NCBI GenBank assembly: GCA_018402205.1
Contig: JAGYIX010000003.1
Span: 248,001-312,000 of the forward strand
DNA length: 64,000 nucleotides
Direction of reading: 5' to 3'
Source: Flavobacteriaceae bacterium
Lineage (GTDB): Bacteria > Bacteroidota > Bacteroidia > Flavobacteriales > Flavobacteriaceae
Below, piece by piece: positions 9,363 through 17,604 of the stretch. Position 1 is the first letter of the stretch, and every line of letters starts with the position of its first letter. Under the pieces are notes generated by a model. That model did not search any database. It worked only from the letters and a program-made list of their open reading frames with translations, and was not told the origin of the DNA. A program made the translations under genes and the position numbers.

Positions 9363-10051
9363 GTATGAAAACCTTATTGTGCATAGGTGGATCTTCAGGA
9401 ATAGGTGCCGCCCTAATCGAACAGCTTGCAGAAGATCATCAGATCTATGTAGCTTCAAGAACCGCTCCTGTGTTTACACACCCAAACGTGCATCATGTGG
9501 TGTACGATGTGAATAACGCACAGACCGATCTGCTCACGGCTATCGGACCTATAGATAAGTTTGCCTACTTTCCGGGGAGCATTAATTTAAAGCCCCTATC
9601 TATGCTCAAGATGGAGCATTTTAAAGAAGAGATGCAGCTTAATTTTTTCGGATTAGTAGAGGCCGTAAAGGCCATCTATCCTCAAATGAATGAGCACTCA
9701 AGCATGGTATTCTTCTCAACCGTGGCTGTGCAAACCGGAATGCCCTTTCACAGCTCTATCGCATCGGCTAAAGGCGCTATAGAAGGGTTTACACGTGCCC
9801 TTGCGGCCGAAGCAGCCCCAAAGATTCGCATTAATGCTATAGCCCCGTCGATTGTAGATACCCCTCTAGCCGGTCGTTTACTGAATAACGAAAAAAAGGT
9901 AGAGATGATCGCCGAGCGCCATCCGCTCAAACGCGTAGGTAATGCTCAAGAGCTGGCGAATGCAGCCGCCTTTCTTCTCGATGAGAAAAATGGGTGGATC
10001 ACGGGTCAAATACTCGCTGTAGACGGAGGTAAGTCTGTACTGAGCTTGTAA
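9359..10051 (+). CDS. Short-chain dehydrogenase/reductase-like protein lacking the catalytic Tyr
   Basis: 230 residues with a classical SDR fold. The NAD(P)-binding turn is GGSSGIGAAL (10-19), the structural Asn is N95, the catalytic-type Ser is S120 (FFSTVAV), and the C-terminal substrate-loop motif is INAIAPSIVDTPLAG. The YxxxK motif reads I134-A-S-A-K138, so Lys is kept but the proton-donating Tyr is Ile. Either the enzyme uses another residue or it binds a cofactor without standard redox chemistry. It sits between an SRPBCC protein (4-nt overlap) and photolyase (1-nt gap), an arrangement that implies co-translation. Confidence 0.85.
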   Translation: MSMKTLLCIGGSSGIGAALIEQLAEDHQIYVASRTAPVFTHPNVHHVVYDVNNAQTDLLTAIGPIDKFAYFPGSINLKPLSMLKMEHFKEEMQLNFFGLVEAVKAIYPQMNEHSSMVFFSTVAVQTGMPFHSSIASAKGAIEGFTRALAAEAAPKIRINAIAPSIVDTPLAGRLLNNEKKVEMIAERHPLKRVGNAQELANAAAFLLDEKNGWITGQILAVDGGKSVLSL

Positions 10052-10052
10052 G

Positions 10053-11360
10053 ATGAAAAAGGCGCTGTTCTGGTTTAGAAGAGATCTCCGATTTGAAGAT
10101 AACCACGCCCTTTATAAGGCCCTTATCGAAAACGATGAAGTGTATCCCTTTTTCATTTTTGACCCTTCAATTTTAGAGGAATTACCCTCAGACGATCACC
10201 GCTTAACCTTTATATTCGATACGCTAGAGCAACTCAATGGTCAATTAGCTCCTGAACTACCAATCAGCTATTTTTTCGGCGATCCAAAAACAGTAATTGA
10301 GCAGCTATTAGGTGCGTCTTCTGGGGCTTCCTTGTATCTAAATGCAGATTATGAACCCTACGCCCGAACAAGAGACAAGCACATTTACGACCTATGCCAG
10401 CAGACTAATCATCCGTTTTTCAGGTTGAAAGATCATGTCATTTTTGAGCAAAATGAGGTGGTAAAAGACGATGGCCAGCCCTATGTAGTATTTACCCCCT
10501 ACAAAAAGCGGTGGCTGAGCGAATTCGATAGGCCAAAACACTTGCCTAACTACCCCAGTGAGCAGTATCTATTTAAATTAAAGCGATTTTCGAAGGTAAC
10601 GGCTGAAGCCGTTAATAAATTAGAAGATTTCGGAAAGCATCGCGCTTCGCTGAGCGCCCCGAAGTTCAATTTGGATTCTGAACGCATCGAAAACTATGAG
10701 GCCACACGAAATTTCATGGAGGTTGACGGTACCACAAAACTCGGCACTTACCTCCGATTTGGCACTCAATCTACTCGTCAAGTAGTTGCAAAGGCTCTTG
10801 AGGCCAAGAATTCAACCTATTTAAGCGAGCTCATCTGGAGGGAATTTTTTCAACAAATACTCTGGCATTTTCCCAAGACCGTAAGTCAGAGCTTTAAGCC
10901 GCAATACGACCGTATTAAGTGGAGAAATAATTCAACTGAGTTTGAGCGATGGTGTGAGGGAACTACCGGATACGCATTAGTAGATGCCGGAATGCGCGAA
11001 TTAAACCAGACGGGGTACATGCACAACAGGGTGCGTATGCTCACGGCTAGCTTTCTCTGCAAACATTTACTGATCGATTGGCGCTGGGGAGAAGCCTACT
11101 TTGCTAAAAAGCTCTTTGATTATGAATTGGCGAGCAACGTTGGAAATTGGCAGTGGGCAGCCGGATCTGGGGTTGACGCCGCCCCCTATTTTCGCATATT
11201 CAACCCCACTACTCAAATTCAGAAATTTGATAAGAACCTTACCTATATCAAGCAATGGGTACCCGACTTTCAGGAATTCAGCTACGCTAGCCCTATAGTA
11301 GATCACAAAGAGGCTCGCGAGCGCTGTCTGTCGACCTATAATCAGGCCCTTAAGCCTTAG
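10053..11360 (+). CDS. phrB: Deoxyribodipyrimidine photolyase (class I CPD photolyase/cryptochrome family)
   Basis: 435 residues. The N-terminal antenna-binding Rossmann domain starts with LFWFRRDLRFEDNHAL. The C-terminal FAD domain has SELIWREFFQQILWHFP, GYMHNRVRMLTASFL, DWRWGEAYF and NVGNWQWAAGSGVDAAPYF, which are hallmarks of class I photolyases and include conserved Trp residues of the electron-transfer chain. The enzyme uses blue/near-UV light to split cyclobutane pyrimidine dimers. The start lies 1 nt after the SDR stop. It is followed by pirin and BLUF genes, making a compact light/oxidative-stress group. A cryptochrome role cannot be excluded by sequence alone. Confidence 0.95.
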   Translation: MKKALFWFRRDLRFEDNHALYKALIENDEVYPFFIFDPSILEELPSDDHRLTFIFDTLEQLNGQLAPELPISYFFGDPKTVIEQLLGASSGASLYLNADYEPYARTRDKHIYDLCQQTNHPFFRLKDHVIFEQNEVVKDDGQPYVVFTPYKKRWLSEFDRPKHLPNYPSEQYLFKLKRFSKVTAEAVNKLEDFGKHRASLSAPKFNLDSERIENYEATRNFMEVDGTTKLGTYLRFGTQSTRQVVAKALEAKNSTYLSELIWREFFQQILWHFPKTVSQSFKPQYDRIKWRNNSTEFERWCEGTTGYALVDAGMRELNQTGYMHNRVRMLTASFLCKHLLIDWRWGEAYFAKKLFDYELASNVGNWQWAAGSGVDAAPYFRIFNPTTQIQKFDKNLTYIKQWVPDFQEFSYASPIVDHKEARERCLSTYNQALKP

Positions 11361-11397
11361 CTGTACTAATTCTATCTCTCTTTGCTTGGGCTTATTT

Positions 11398-11405
11398 TAC
11401 CTTTG
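11398..11405 (+). promoter_or_regulatory. Bacteroidota -7 promoter element (TACCTTTG)
   Basis: An exact TAnnTTTG match 18 nt before the pirin ATG, in the short gap after the photolyase gene. This gives pirin a probable promoter of its own. Confidence 0.5.
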
Positions 11406-11423
11406 TACAAAAATATTTGATTC

Positions 11424-12422
11424 ATGAAAAAGTTTTCGATTGGTTTTCCATGGCACACGTTTGATCCCTTTTTGTTTTGCGCGCACCACCAAGACATTTA
11501 CCCTCCTGGAAATGAGCGTTTGGGAATTGACAAAGAGCACCTAGGACAACGGGCTCTAGGGAGTGATTTTGAAAAAAAAGACGGATTCAGAATGTACCAC
11601 GGAAAGCGGGTGCCGGGTTTTCCGCACCACCCACATTGCGGGTTTGAAACCATAACCCTGGTCACCGAAGGATATATTGATCACAGCGATTCTCTCGGAG
11701 CTGCTGCTCGATTTGGTGAAGGGGATGTGCAGTGGATGACCGCAGGATCTGGTGTGCAGCACAGCGAAATGTTTCCGCTTCTGAATGCCGATAAAGAAAA
11801 CCGACTAGAATTATTTCAACTATGGCTAAATCTTCCAGCAAGGTCGAAACAGGTAGACGCACATTTTGATATGATCTGGTCTGAATCCATTCCGTCATGG
11901 ACCAAAGATGGTGTGTTCACCCGACTCATTTTCGGTCAACTAGACGGCCAAACGCAAAGCGTGTGCCCCCCTAATTCGTGGGCGGCAGAAGTCGAAAATC
12001 AGCTTCAATTGGTTCAGTATATAATCGATCCGGGCGCTACGCTCAATCTAGCCCCTCACCAAGGCAACGTAAACCGCGCGCTCTATCTCTATAAAGGCGA
12101 GGCCACTCTAAATCAAGTGTTGGTTGAGGAAGGTCAAGGAGTGTATATTGAGGCCGATGAGCACCTTAGCCTAGAGAACACTTCTGATAAGCCGGCATTT
12201 CTGCTTCTCATGCAAGGCAAGCCTATTGAAGAACCTGTGGCTAAATACGGGCCTTTCGTCATGAACACAAGCGAAGAAATAGAGGCTGCAATCTCCAAGT
12301 ATAGGCGCACAGAATTCGGCGGATGGCCCTGGCCTGAGGCTGAACACGTTCATGGCGCAGATCGCGGACGTTTCGCGCAATACCCAGACGGATATACCAA
12401 ATTACCAAATCAAAATAGTTGA
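11424..12422 (+). CDS. Pirin-family bicupin protein
   Basis: 332 residues. The N-terminal cupin carries the pirin metal-binding core FPHHPHCGFETITLV, then GDVQWMTAGSGVQHSE, giving the usual three His plus one Glu ligand set. A second cupin follows, from about residue 190. Some pirins have quercetinase activity and others act as redox-sensing regulators; the sequence does not decide between these. Length is slightly above the usual 280-300, with a C-terminal tail rich in Trp/Pro (EFGGWPWPEAEHVHG). It lies downstream of photolyase with its own likely promoter and upstream of the BLUF gene. Confidence 0.92.
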   Translation: MKKFSIGFPWHTFDPFLFCAHHQDIYPPGNERLGIDKEHLGQRALGSDFEKKDGFRMYHGKRVPGFPHHPHCGFETITLVTEGYIDHSDSLGAAARFGEGDVQWMTAGSGVQHSEMFPLLNADKENRLELFQLWLNLPARSKQVDAHFDMIWSESIPSWTKDGVFTRLIFGQLDGQTQSVCPPNSWAAEVENQLQLVQYIIDPGATLNLAPHQGNVNRALYLYKGEATLNQVLVEEGQGVYIEADEHLSLENTSDKPAFLLLMQGKPIEEPVAKYGPFVMNTSEEIEAAISKYRRTEFGGWPWPEAEHVHGADRGRFAQYPDGYTKLPNQNS

Positions 12423-12464
12423 AAATCAATTATTTAGAATACTTTAGAGTATAACCTAATCTGT

Positions 12465-12896
12465 ATGTTTTCCTTAATCTATCGCTCGGTAGCTAAGGAA
12501 GGTTTTCTCGAAACTGACATTTATAAAATGCTCAGCGACGCAAGAGACTTTAACGCCGAGCACCATATCACTGGCTGTCTGCTATACCACGACAGAAAAT
12601 TTCTTCAACTATTAGAGGGTGAAAAATCGCTGATTATTCGACTCTTTAATACCATAGAATCCGATAACAGACACCACAAAATTGCTGTGCTAAAAACCGA
12701 AGACCGCTTAGAGCGCATCTTTGACCGGTGGAGTATGGCCTTTTACGATTACGGAAATCTGCAACTTTCGGCACAGCACAAACTGCGGCAAATTGATCAA
12801 TTTTTTGAAGCCTCAAGGGCTTTTGAAAAATCTAGTAAGTTAACTGGTAATTACTTTGGTGAAGTTCGAGAGATGCTACTTGATTCCGCTTTGTGA
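12465..12896 (+). CDS. BLUF-domain blue-light photosensor
   Basis: 143 residues consisting almost entirely of one BLUF domain with a short helical C-terminal extension and no effector domain. Flavin-site residues expected for the family are in place: Y6 in LIYRS, N30 in DFNAEHHITGCLLY, Q48 in FLQLLEGE, and W89/M91 in RWSMAF. BLUF proteins bind FAD and signal by a red-shifted hydrogen-bond switch after blue light. With no fused output domain, signalling would be by protein-protein contact (inference). It stands directly after photolyase and pirin. The next gene, murA, is convergent 6 nt away. Confidence 0.93.
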   Translation: MFSLIYRSVAKEGFLETDIYKMLSDARDFNAEHHITGCLLYHDRKFLQLLEGEKSLIIRLFNTIESDNRHHKIAVLKTEDRLERIFDRWSMAFYDYGNLQLSAQHKLRQIDQFFEASRAFEKSSKLTGNYFGEVREMLLDSAL

Positions 12897-12902
12897 GAGC
12901 TT

Positions 12903-14213
12903 TTAGTCTCGTCTTTCGATAACTGCACCCAAAGCGCTTAGACGCTGTTCGATAAATTGATACCCTCTATCAATCTGCTCTATATTGTTAATGATTGAGG
13001 TACCCTTAGCCGATAAGGCAGCAATAAGTAATGCCATGCCAGCTCTGATATCTGGAGAACTCAATTTGGCGGCTCTCAAGGGGGTTTCAAAATTTTGCCC
13101 AATTACAGAGGCCCTGTGGGGATCACACAGTATAATTTGTGCGCCCATGTCGATCAATTTATCTACAAAGAATAGGCGACTTTCAAACATCTTTTGATGT
13201 ATCAGTACTGACCCTTTTGCCTGGGTAGCAACTACCAAAAGAACACTTAAAATATCCGGAGTTAGCCCAGGCCAAGGAGCGTCTGAAATGGTCATTAAAG
13301 AACCGTCAATAAACGATTGAATGGTGTATCCGTCTAAATGAGCCGGAACCAACATATCGTCTCCCTCACGAATTAGGGTAATACCTAATCGTTCATACAC
13401 TCGAGTTAACTGGCCTAAATGCTCCCAACCCACATTTTTAATCCGAATCTCAGAACGTGTAATCGCAGCCAGACCAATCCAAGATCCGACTTCAATCATG
13501 TCTGAAAGTAAAGTATGAGTCGTTCCGCCTAATCGCTCTACTCCTTCTATATGTAATAGGTTAGAACCTATACCGCGAATTCTCGCGCCCATAGCCACCA
13601 ACATAGCACACAACTGCTGAATGTAGGGTTCACAAGCGGCATTATAAATAATAGTCTCTCCTTCTGCGAGCGCAGCAGCCATTATAATATTAGCTGTACC
13701 AGTAACTGATGCTTCGTCTAAAAGCATGTAGCACCCTTGTAGGCGATCGGCTTCCACGCCGTAAAACGATTCCTCGTCATTGTATCGAAAATGAGCCCCT
13801 AGTTTGATGAACCCTTCAAAATGGGTGTCTAATCGTCGGCGACCTATTTTATCTCCTCCTGGTTTCGGAATATACCCCTTACCAAAACGCCCAAGCATAG
13901 GCCCTACGAGCATAATGGAACCTCTTAACCCTGCGGCTTCTTTTTTATAGGCCTCTGAATGTAAAAAATCTGGATCTACTGAAGAAGCGTCAAAGGAATA
14001 GGAATGAGCGCTTAACTGCTCTACACGCACCCCCATTTGACGCAGAATATCTATTAATCTGAGTACGTCTATAATATGAGGTACATTATGAATAATTACC
14101 TTCTCGGAAGTTAATAACACCGCACATATAATCTGGAGTGCTTCATTTTTTGCACCTTGAGGGACAACATCACCCTTTAGCACATGACCCCCCTCGATCA
14201 CAAAACTACCCAT
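12903..14213 (-). CDS. murA: UDP-N-acetylglucosamine 1-carboxyvinyltransferase with Asp in place of catalytic Cys
   Basis: 436 residues of the EPSP-synthase-like inside-out barrel. The enzyme transfers enolpyruvate from PEP to UDP-GlcNAc, the first committed step of peptidoglycan synthesis, in the cytoplasm. K22 in QGAKNEALQ is the conserved Lys. The active-site loop reads PKPGGDKIGRRRLDTHF, with D121 where Escherichia coli has C115, the residue alkylated by fosfomycin. C-terminal segments SSPDIRAGMALLIAAL and INNIEQIDRGY are typical. It starts 5 nt after the stop of the upstream DUF4290 gene, so the two are co-transcribed leftwards. The Asp form is known in other lineages and gives intrinsic fosfomycin resistance. 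Confidence 0.95.
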   Translation of the reverse strand: MGSFVIEGGHVLKGDVVPQGAKNEALQIICAVLLTSEKVIIHNVPHIIDVLRLIDILRQMGVRVEQLSAHSYSFDASSVDPDFLHSEAYKKEAAGLRGSIMLVGPMLGRFGKGYIPKPGGDKIGRRRLDTHFEGFIKLGAHFRYNDEESFYGVEADRLQGCYMLLDEASVTGTANIIMAAALAEGETIIYNAACEPYIQQLCAMLVAMGARIRGIGSNLLHIEGVERLGGTTHTLLSDMIEVGSWIGLAAITRSEIRIKNVGWEHLGQLTRVYERLGITLIREGDDMLVPAHLDGYTIQSFIDGSLMTISDAPWPGLTPDILSVLLVVATQAKGSVLIHQKMFESRLFFVDKLIDMGAQIILCDPHRASVIGQNFETPLRAAKLSSPDIRAGMALLIAALSAKGTSIINNIEQIDRGYQFIEQRLSALGAVIERRD

Positions 14214-14218
14214 TAGCT

Positions 14219-14872
14219 TTACTTCTTTTTATTGCGATTTAAGCGATTATTCTTTTTAGTGTAAGTCGTCTTTGGATGCTTTTGATTAGAAAAGCGCAAA
14301 ATAGCTTCACTATCGGTTAATTTATCTTTTTGCAGATTAAGGTCTAGTTTACCTTCACTGAGTTCTCGCAAATGCTCGAAAATAACCACATCTTCTACCG
14401 TGTCTTTATTCCAATTTAAATAACACTTCTTCATATGATTCGCAATAGCTAGGGCTAACGCCTCTCGTTTTTCAGCATCTTCCCAATCGACAGCGATATC
14501 GATCATGCGTTTTATGTTGTTTCCGTAAAAACGGTATTTAGGAAAGTTCTGCGGATAAGGCAACACCTCTGGCTTTTGACTTAACTCTTCTTTTGAAGGC
14601 TTCGGAAACGGAGCGTCTACATCGAGTTTAAAGTCAGACATGATAAATAACTGGTCCCAGAGTTTGTGCTGAAAATCAGGAACATCTCTTAGATGGGGAT
14701 GCATATTACCCATGACACTAACAATAGCGTTAGCTATCTTGTTGCGTTCTACCCTATCGTCTACTTCTAAGGCGCTATCAATCATTTTTTGAAAATGCCT
14801 CCCATTCTCAGGTATGATTAATTGTGTTCTTCCTGTATTGTACTCTAGTTGTTCTAATGCTTCTAAATTCAT
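14219..14872 (-). CDS. DUF4290 protein of unknown function
   Basis: 217 residues, soluble, without signal peptide or membrane segment. The N-terminal and middle parts (LEYNTGRTQLIIPENGRHFQ, GNMHPHLRDVPDFQHKLWDQL, PKYRFYGNNIKRMID) match DUF4290, a family largely confined to Bacteroidota and regularly found immediately upstream of murA. The C-terminal tail after about residue 190 is Lys/Arg/Asn rich (KKNNRLNRNKKK) and probably disordered. No catalytic residues are apparent. Proximity to murA (5-nt gap) suggests a link to cell-wall synthesis, but that is context only. Confidence 0.85.
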   Translation of the reverse strand: MNLEALEQLEYNTGRTQLIIPENGRHFQKMIDSALEVDDRVERNKIANAIVSVMGNMHPHLRDVPDFQHKLWDQLFIMSDFKLDVDAPFPKPSKEELSQKPEVLPYPQNFPKYRFYGNNIKRMIDIAVDWEDAEKREALALAIANHMKKCYLNWNKDTVEDVVIFEHLRELSEGKLDLNLQKDKLTDSEAILRFSNQKHPKTTYTKKNNRLNRNKKK

Positions 14873-14900
14873 GGGAGTAAAGTAAAGAATAAAGATGGGT

Positions 14901-15188
14901 TCAGAGCGCTATAACTCCTTTAATTTTGCCTACCATTTTGTATTTCTCGATGACCGAATCTGCATTGAGCATCATTGTCTTAAGGCTAAAACTCAGGTAA
15001 TTTCCGTTTTTCGATGGCTTGAGCTCAATAGCTCTTTTTTCTTTTTCAAATATAGAAGTGAGCAACTCTATCTTCTCTGGTTCAGCTTTAACTATAAACT
15101 TAAATAAATAGATAGAGGGCCAGGCCGTCTGCTCATTGAGCTTTTGTTTTAAGCCTGCGTAAAAATCATCTTCTGTTGAAGCGCTCAT
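14901..15188 (-). CDS. DUF493 (YbeD-like) family protein
   Basis: A 95-residue small protein with the ferredoxin-like alpha/beta pattern of YbeD/DUF493: WPSIYLFKFIVKAEPEKIELL, then the SKNGNYLSFSLKTMMLNADSVIEKY strand-helix. The family has been proposed to bind small ligands or regulate lipoate-related enzymes, but there is no firm role. The longer reading frame begins at a TTG at 15206, but that codon lies inside a TATCTTTG promoter element, so the ATG at 15188 (MSASTEDDF) is the likely start. It is divergent from the frameshifted ATPase gene. Confidence 0.82.
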   Translation of the reverse strand: MSASTEDDFYAGLKQKLNEQTAWPSIYLFKFIVKAEPEKIELLTSIFEKEKRAIELKPSKNGNYLSFSLKTMMLNADSVIEKYKMVGKIKGVIAL

Positions 15189-15203
15189 TCGACGTATTTT
15201 TGG

Positions 15204-15211
15204 CAAAGATA
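15204..15211 (-). promoter_or_regulatory. Bacteroidota -7 promoter element (TATCTTTG, leftward)
   Basis: On the minus strand an exact TAnnTTTG match lies 15 nt before the ATG at 15188. It decides the start of the DUF493 gene, because an alternative TTG start would fall within the promoter itself. Confidence 0.5.
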
Positions 15212-15222
15212 CAGTCTTTGAA

Positions 15223-15775
15223 ATGAGCCAGAAAAGAATACTGATCAGTGGTGCACCGGGAAGCGGAAAATCAAGCGTAATTAGCGCTTTAGAAACTCTG
15301 GGCTATTGTGTCTATCACGAAATTATCCGCGAGCTTACTCAAGAGTTATTGCTTACCTCCCAAAAGAAATCTATTCGAAATCCCTTAGAGGCTCTAGACG
15401 ATTATATAGATTTTAATGAACGTCTTTTTTTCGCGCGCTTGCAAGACTATTTCTCGACTTCAAATAACACCTTATGCCTTTTACGATCGATCGTTTATTG
15501 ATGTAGTTGCTTACATGAAATACTTTGGGCAGGTGCATCCGCCTTACTTTGAAACCTATTGTGCTCGTTATACCTATGATCTATTATTTTATTTCGATCC
15601 GTGGGAAGCTATTTACACGGAAGACGAAGAGCGTTTAGAAACGTTTAAAGATGTTTTAAAATTGAATAAGGTGCTCAAACAAACCTATACTTGCCTGGGC
15701 TACCACCCCATAATTGTTCCAGAAGGAAGCGTAGAAAGTCGTGTAGCATTTATAGAAAAAACGATAAAATCTTGA
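15223..15775 (+). pseudogene. Frameshifted P-loop ATPase (AAA_28-like)
   Basis: Two overlapping frames together make one protein of about 183 residues. Frame 1 (from ATG 15223) has the Walker A motif ISGAPGSGKSSVISAL and runs through FFARLQDYFSTSNN before a stop at 15499. The next frame continues as AFYDRSFIDVVAYMKYFG and runs to a stop at 15773. The joined sequence follows the AAA_28/NTPase pattern (P-loop, then FFDRxxxDVVAY). The shift lies between about 15461 and 15480, and the change of frame corresponds to one extra base or two missing bases. It is either a real inactivation or an assembly error; no obvious slippery heptamer is seen. The recQ start overlaps its stop. Confidence 0.75.
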
Positions 15776-17604
15776 CTGAGGCACTTAGAAAAATACTAAC
15801 CCGCTATTGGCAGTTTGATCAATTAAGGCCCTTACAGGCAGACATTATTGAAGCTGTACTTCAGCAAAAAGATACTGTAGGAGTTCTCTCTACGGGAGCT
15901 GGAAAGTCGCTCTGCTACCAGTTACCCGCTTTAATGCTCGACGGAATGTGTTTGGTTATTTCGCCATTGGTGGCGCTAATGGAAGATCAGCTACTAGATC
16001 TCAGAAAACGAGACATAAAGGCTATGGGGGTATTTGGGCCAATGAGCGAATCTGCACTGATTCAGCGTCTAGACAATATGTGCTATGGGCATTATAAAAT
16101 CGTGTTTATGGCCCCTGAACGTCTTCAAAATCCATTAGTAATGGAGCGTTTAATGCAGATTAAATTGTCTTTCATAGCAGTTGATGAGGCGCACTGTATA
16201 TCTCAATGGGGGCATGATTTTAGACCAGCATATAGACTATTAGGGGAACTTAGAAAAAGGCTAGCGGATGTTCCTCTTCTTGCATTGACGGCCACAGCCA
16301 CCCCTAAGGTGCTAGACGATATAATCTCTAACCTAGGATTAAGAACGGTCGCTAAAATTATTGGATCTGTGGTTAGACCGCAATTAGCTATCAAACGATT
16401 TTATCACAACAATAAAGAGGCTTTACTTGTAAACCTACTTCGACGTGCAGAACATTCAACGGCCTTAATCTATGTGATGAGTCGTTTTAGAGCAGAAAGA
16501 CTGGCGGCTTTGTTACGGTCAGTTTCTATTGATTGTCAATTCTACCATGCCGGTTTAAGTGCAGAGGAGAAATCATCTCGTCTTAACTACTTTGTAAACG
16601 CAGCTCAACCAATAATGATATGCACCAGTGCGTTTGGAATGGGTATAGACCGATCTGATGTTCGCTTAGTTATTCATTTCGACATTCCTGAAAGTATTGA
16701 ACAGTACTACCAAGAAATAGGTCGTGCAGGTAGAGACCAAAAAAGCGCCCAAGCCATTTTACTGTCAGAACCTGACAAAGTGCAAGGGTTTGCTCAGAAA
16801 GCAGCTTCTGAGATAGCTTCAGTAGAATCGCTGTACCAGGCGTACAAGAGTGTTGTTTCCCTTCTGCAAATTGCATCGGGTGAACTTCCAAGAGAGGCTT
16901 TTACTCTTAGTCTTAGCGAAAGCGCTAACAAGCTTAACCTTCAAGTACATCAATGGTATCTAAAACTACGATCGCTAGAGAAATACGGCATTATTCATTT
17001 ATCAGAGTGTCGACGAACAGAATGGATTGTTGAATTCGATCCCTCTAGATTTGGAACTTTTGAGACGGAGTCTGACGACAACCTTTATCGAAATCTAAAC
17101 AACGCCTATCACCAGTTTAAAAAAACGCGTTTTGTTTATAATTTTTCTTCATCTACAGCCTTAAAAGCAGCCGAATCTGCGGCAAAAAGAAAAAAGATTA
17201 CACTTCAAAAAACAGATGATCTTTACTTTATAAATCTAGCGACCCCTAGGGAAGACAACTATGTTCGCAATCTTCTGGTCAAGAACCACGGTCCTTATGC
17301 TAAACTAAAACAAGACCGTGCCCATGTGATGCAACGTTATCTATTGGCTACCGACGAATGCGCTATGCAGTTTATTAGCACCTATTTCGGACAAAAAAGT
17401 AAGGAGTGTAAAATTTGTGATCATTGTTGCCCAAATATTCCGTCTTCGGTCGAGATAATCAACTTCTGTGCATTGCCTAAATCCATTGGCGATTGTATGG
17501 CTAACTTTGACTGTAGCCCCCAAGACCTTATTAGTTTACTGGAGGCTATGGTACTTGAAGGTTCACTGGGAATGAATGCCCAAGCAAAATTTTACACATT
17601 ATGA
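15772..17604 (+). CDS. recQ: RecQ-family ATP-dependent DNA helicase (short form)
   Basis: 610 residues from a TTG at 15772 that overlaps the upstream stop (TTGA). A longer frame upstream lies inside the ATPase gene and is not conserved in character. Walker A is STGAGKS (from about residue 40; the usual RecQ form has TGGGKS), and the DEAH box with its typical extension DEAHCISQWGHDFRP begins at about residue 138. Motif VI is YYQEIGRAGRDQ. The C-terminal zinc site is ECAMQF plus CKICDHC. There is no HRDC domain, as is usual for this shorter Bacteroidota type. RecQ unwinds 3'-tailed DNA in recombination and fork repair. It overlaps fmt by 4 nt (ATGA). Confidence 0.93.
   Translation: MTEALRKILTRYWQFDQLRPLQADIIEAVLQQKDTVGVLSTGAGKSLCYQLPALMLDGMCLVISPLVALMEDQLLDLRKRDIKAMGVFGPMSESALIQRLDNMCYGHYKIVFMAPERLQNPLVMERLMQIKLSFIAVDEAHCISQWGHDFRPAYRLLGELRKRLADVPLLALTATATPKVLDDIISNLGLRTVAKIIGSVVRPQLAIKRFYHNNKEALLVNLLRRAEHSTALIYVMSRFRAERLAALLRSVSIDCQFYHAGLSAEEKSSRLNYFVNAAQPIMICTSAFGMGIDRSDVRLVIHFDIPESIEQYYQEIGRAGRDQKSAQAILLSEPDKVQGFAQKAASEIASVESLYQAYKSVVSLLQIASGELPREAFTLSLSESANKLNLQVHQWYLKLRSLEKYGIIHLSECRRTEWIVEFDPSRFGTFETESDDNLYRNLNNAYHQFKKTRFVYNFSSSTALKAAESAAKRKKITLQKTDDLYFINLATPREDNYVRNLLVKNHGPYAKLKQDRAHVMQRYLLATDECAMQFISTYFGQKSKECKICDHCCPNIPSSVEIINFCALPKSIGDCMANFDCSPQDLISLLEAMVLEGSLGMNAQAKFYTL

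Noticed and set aside
15691-15771. 27-residue N-terminal extension of RecQ
   Set aside because: It lies inside the coding region of the preceding ATPase in another frame, and the residues are basic and uncharacteristic; the TTG at 15772 fits the overlap-type start.
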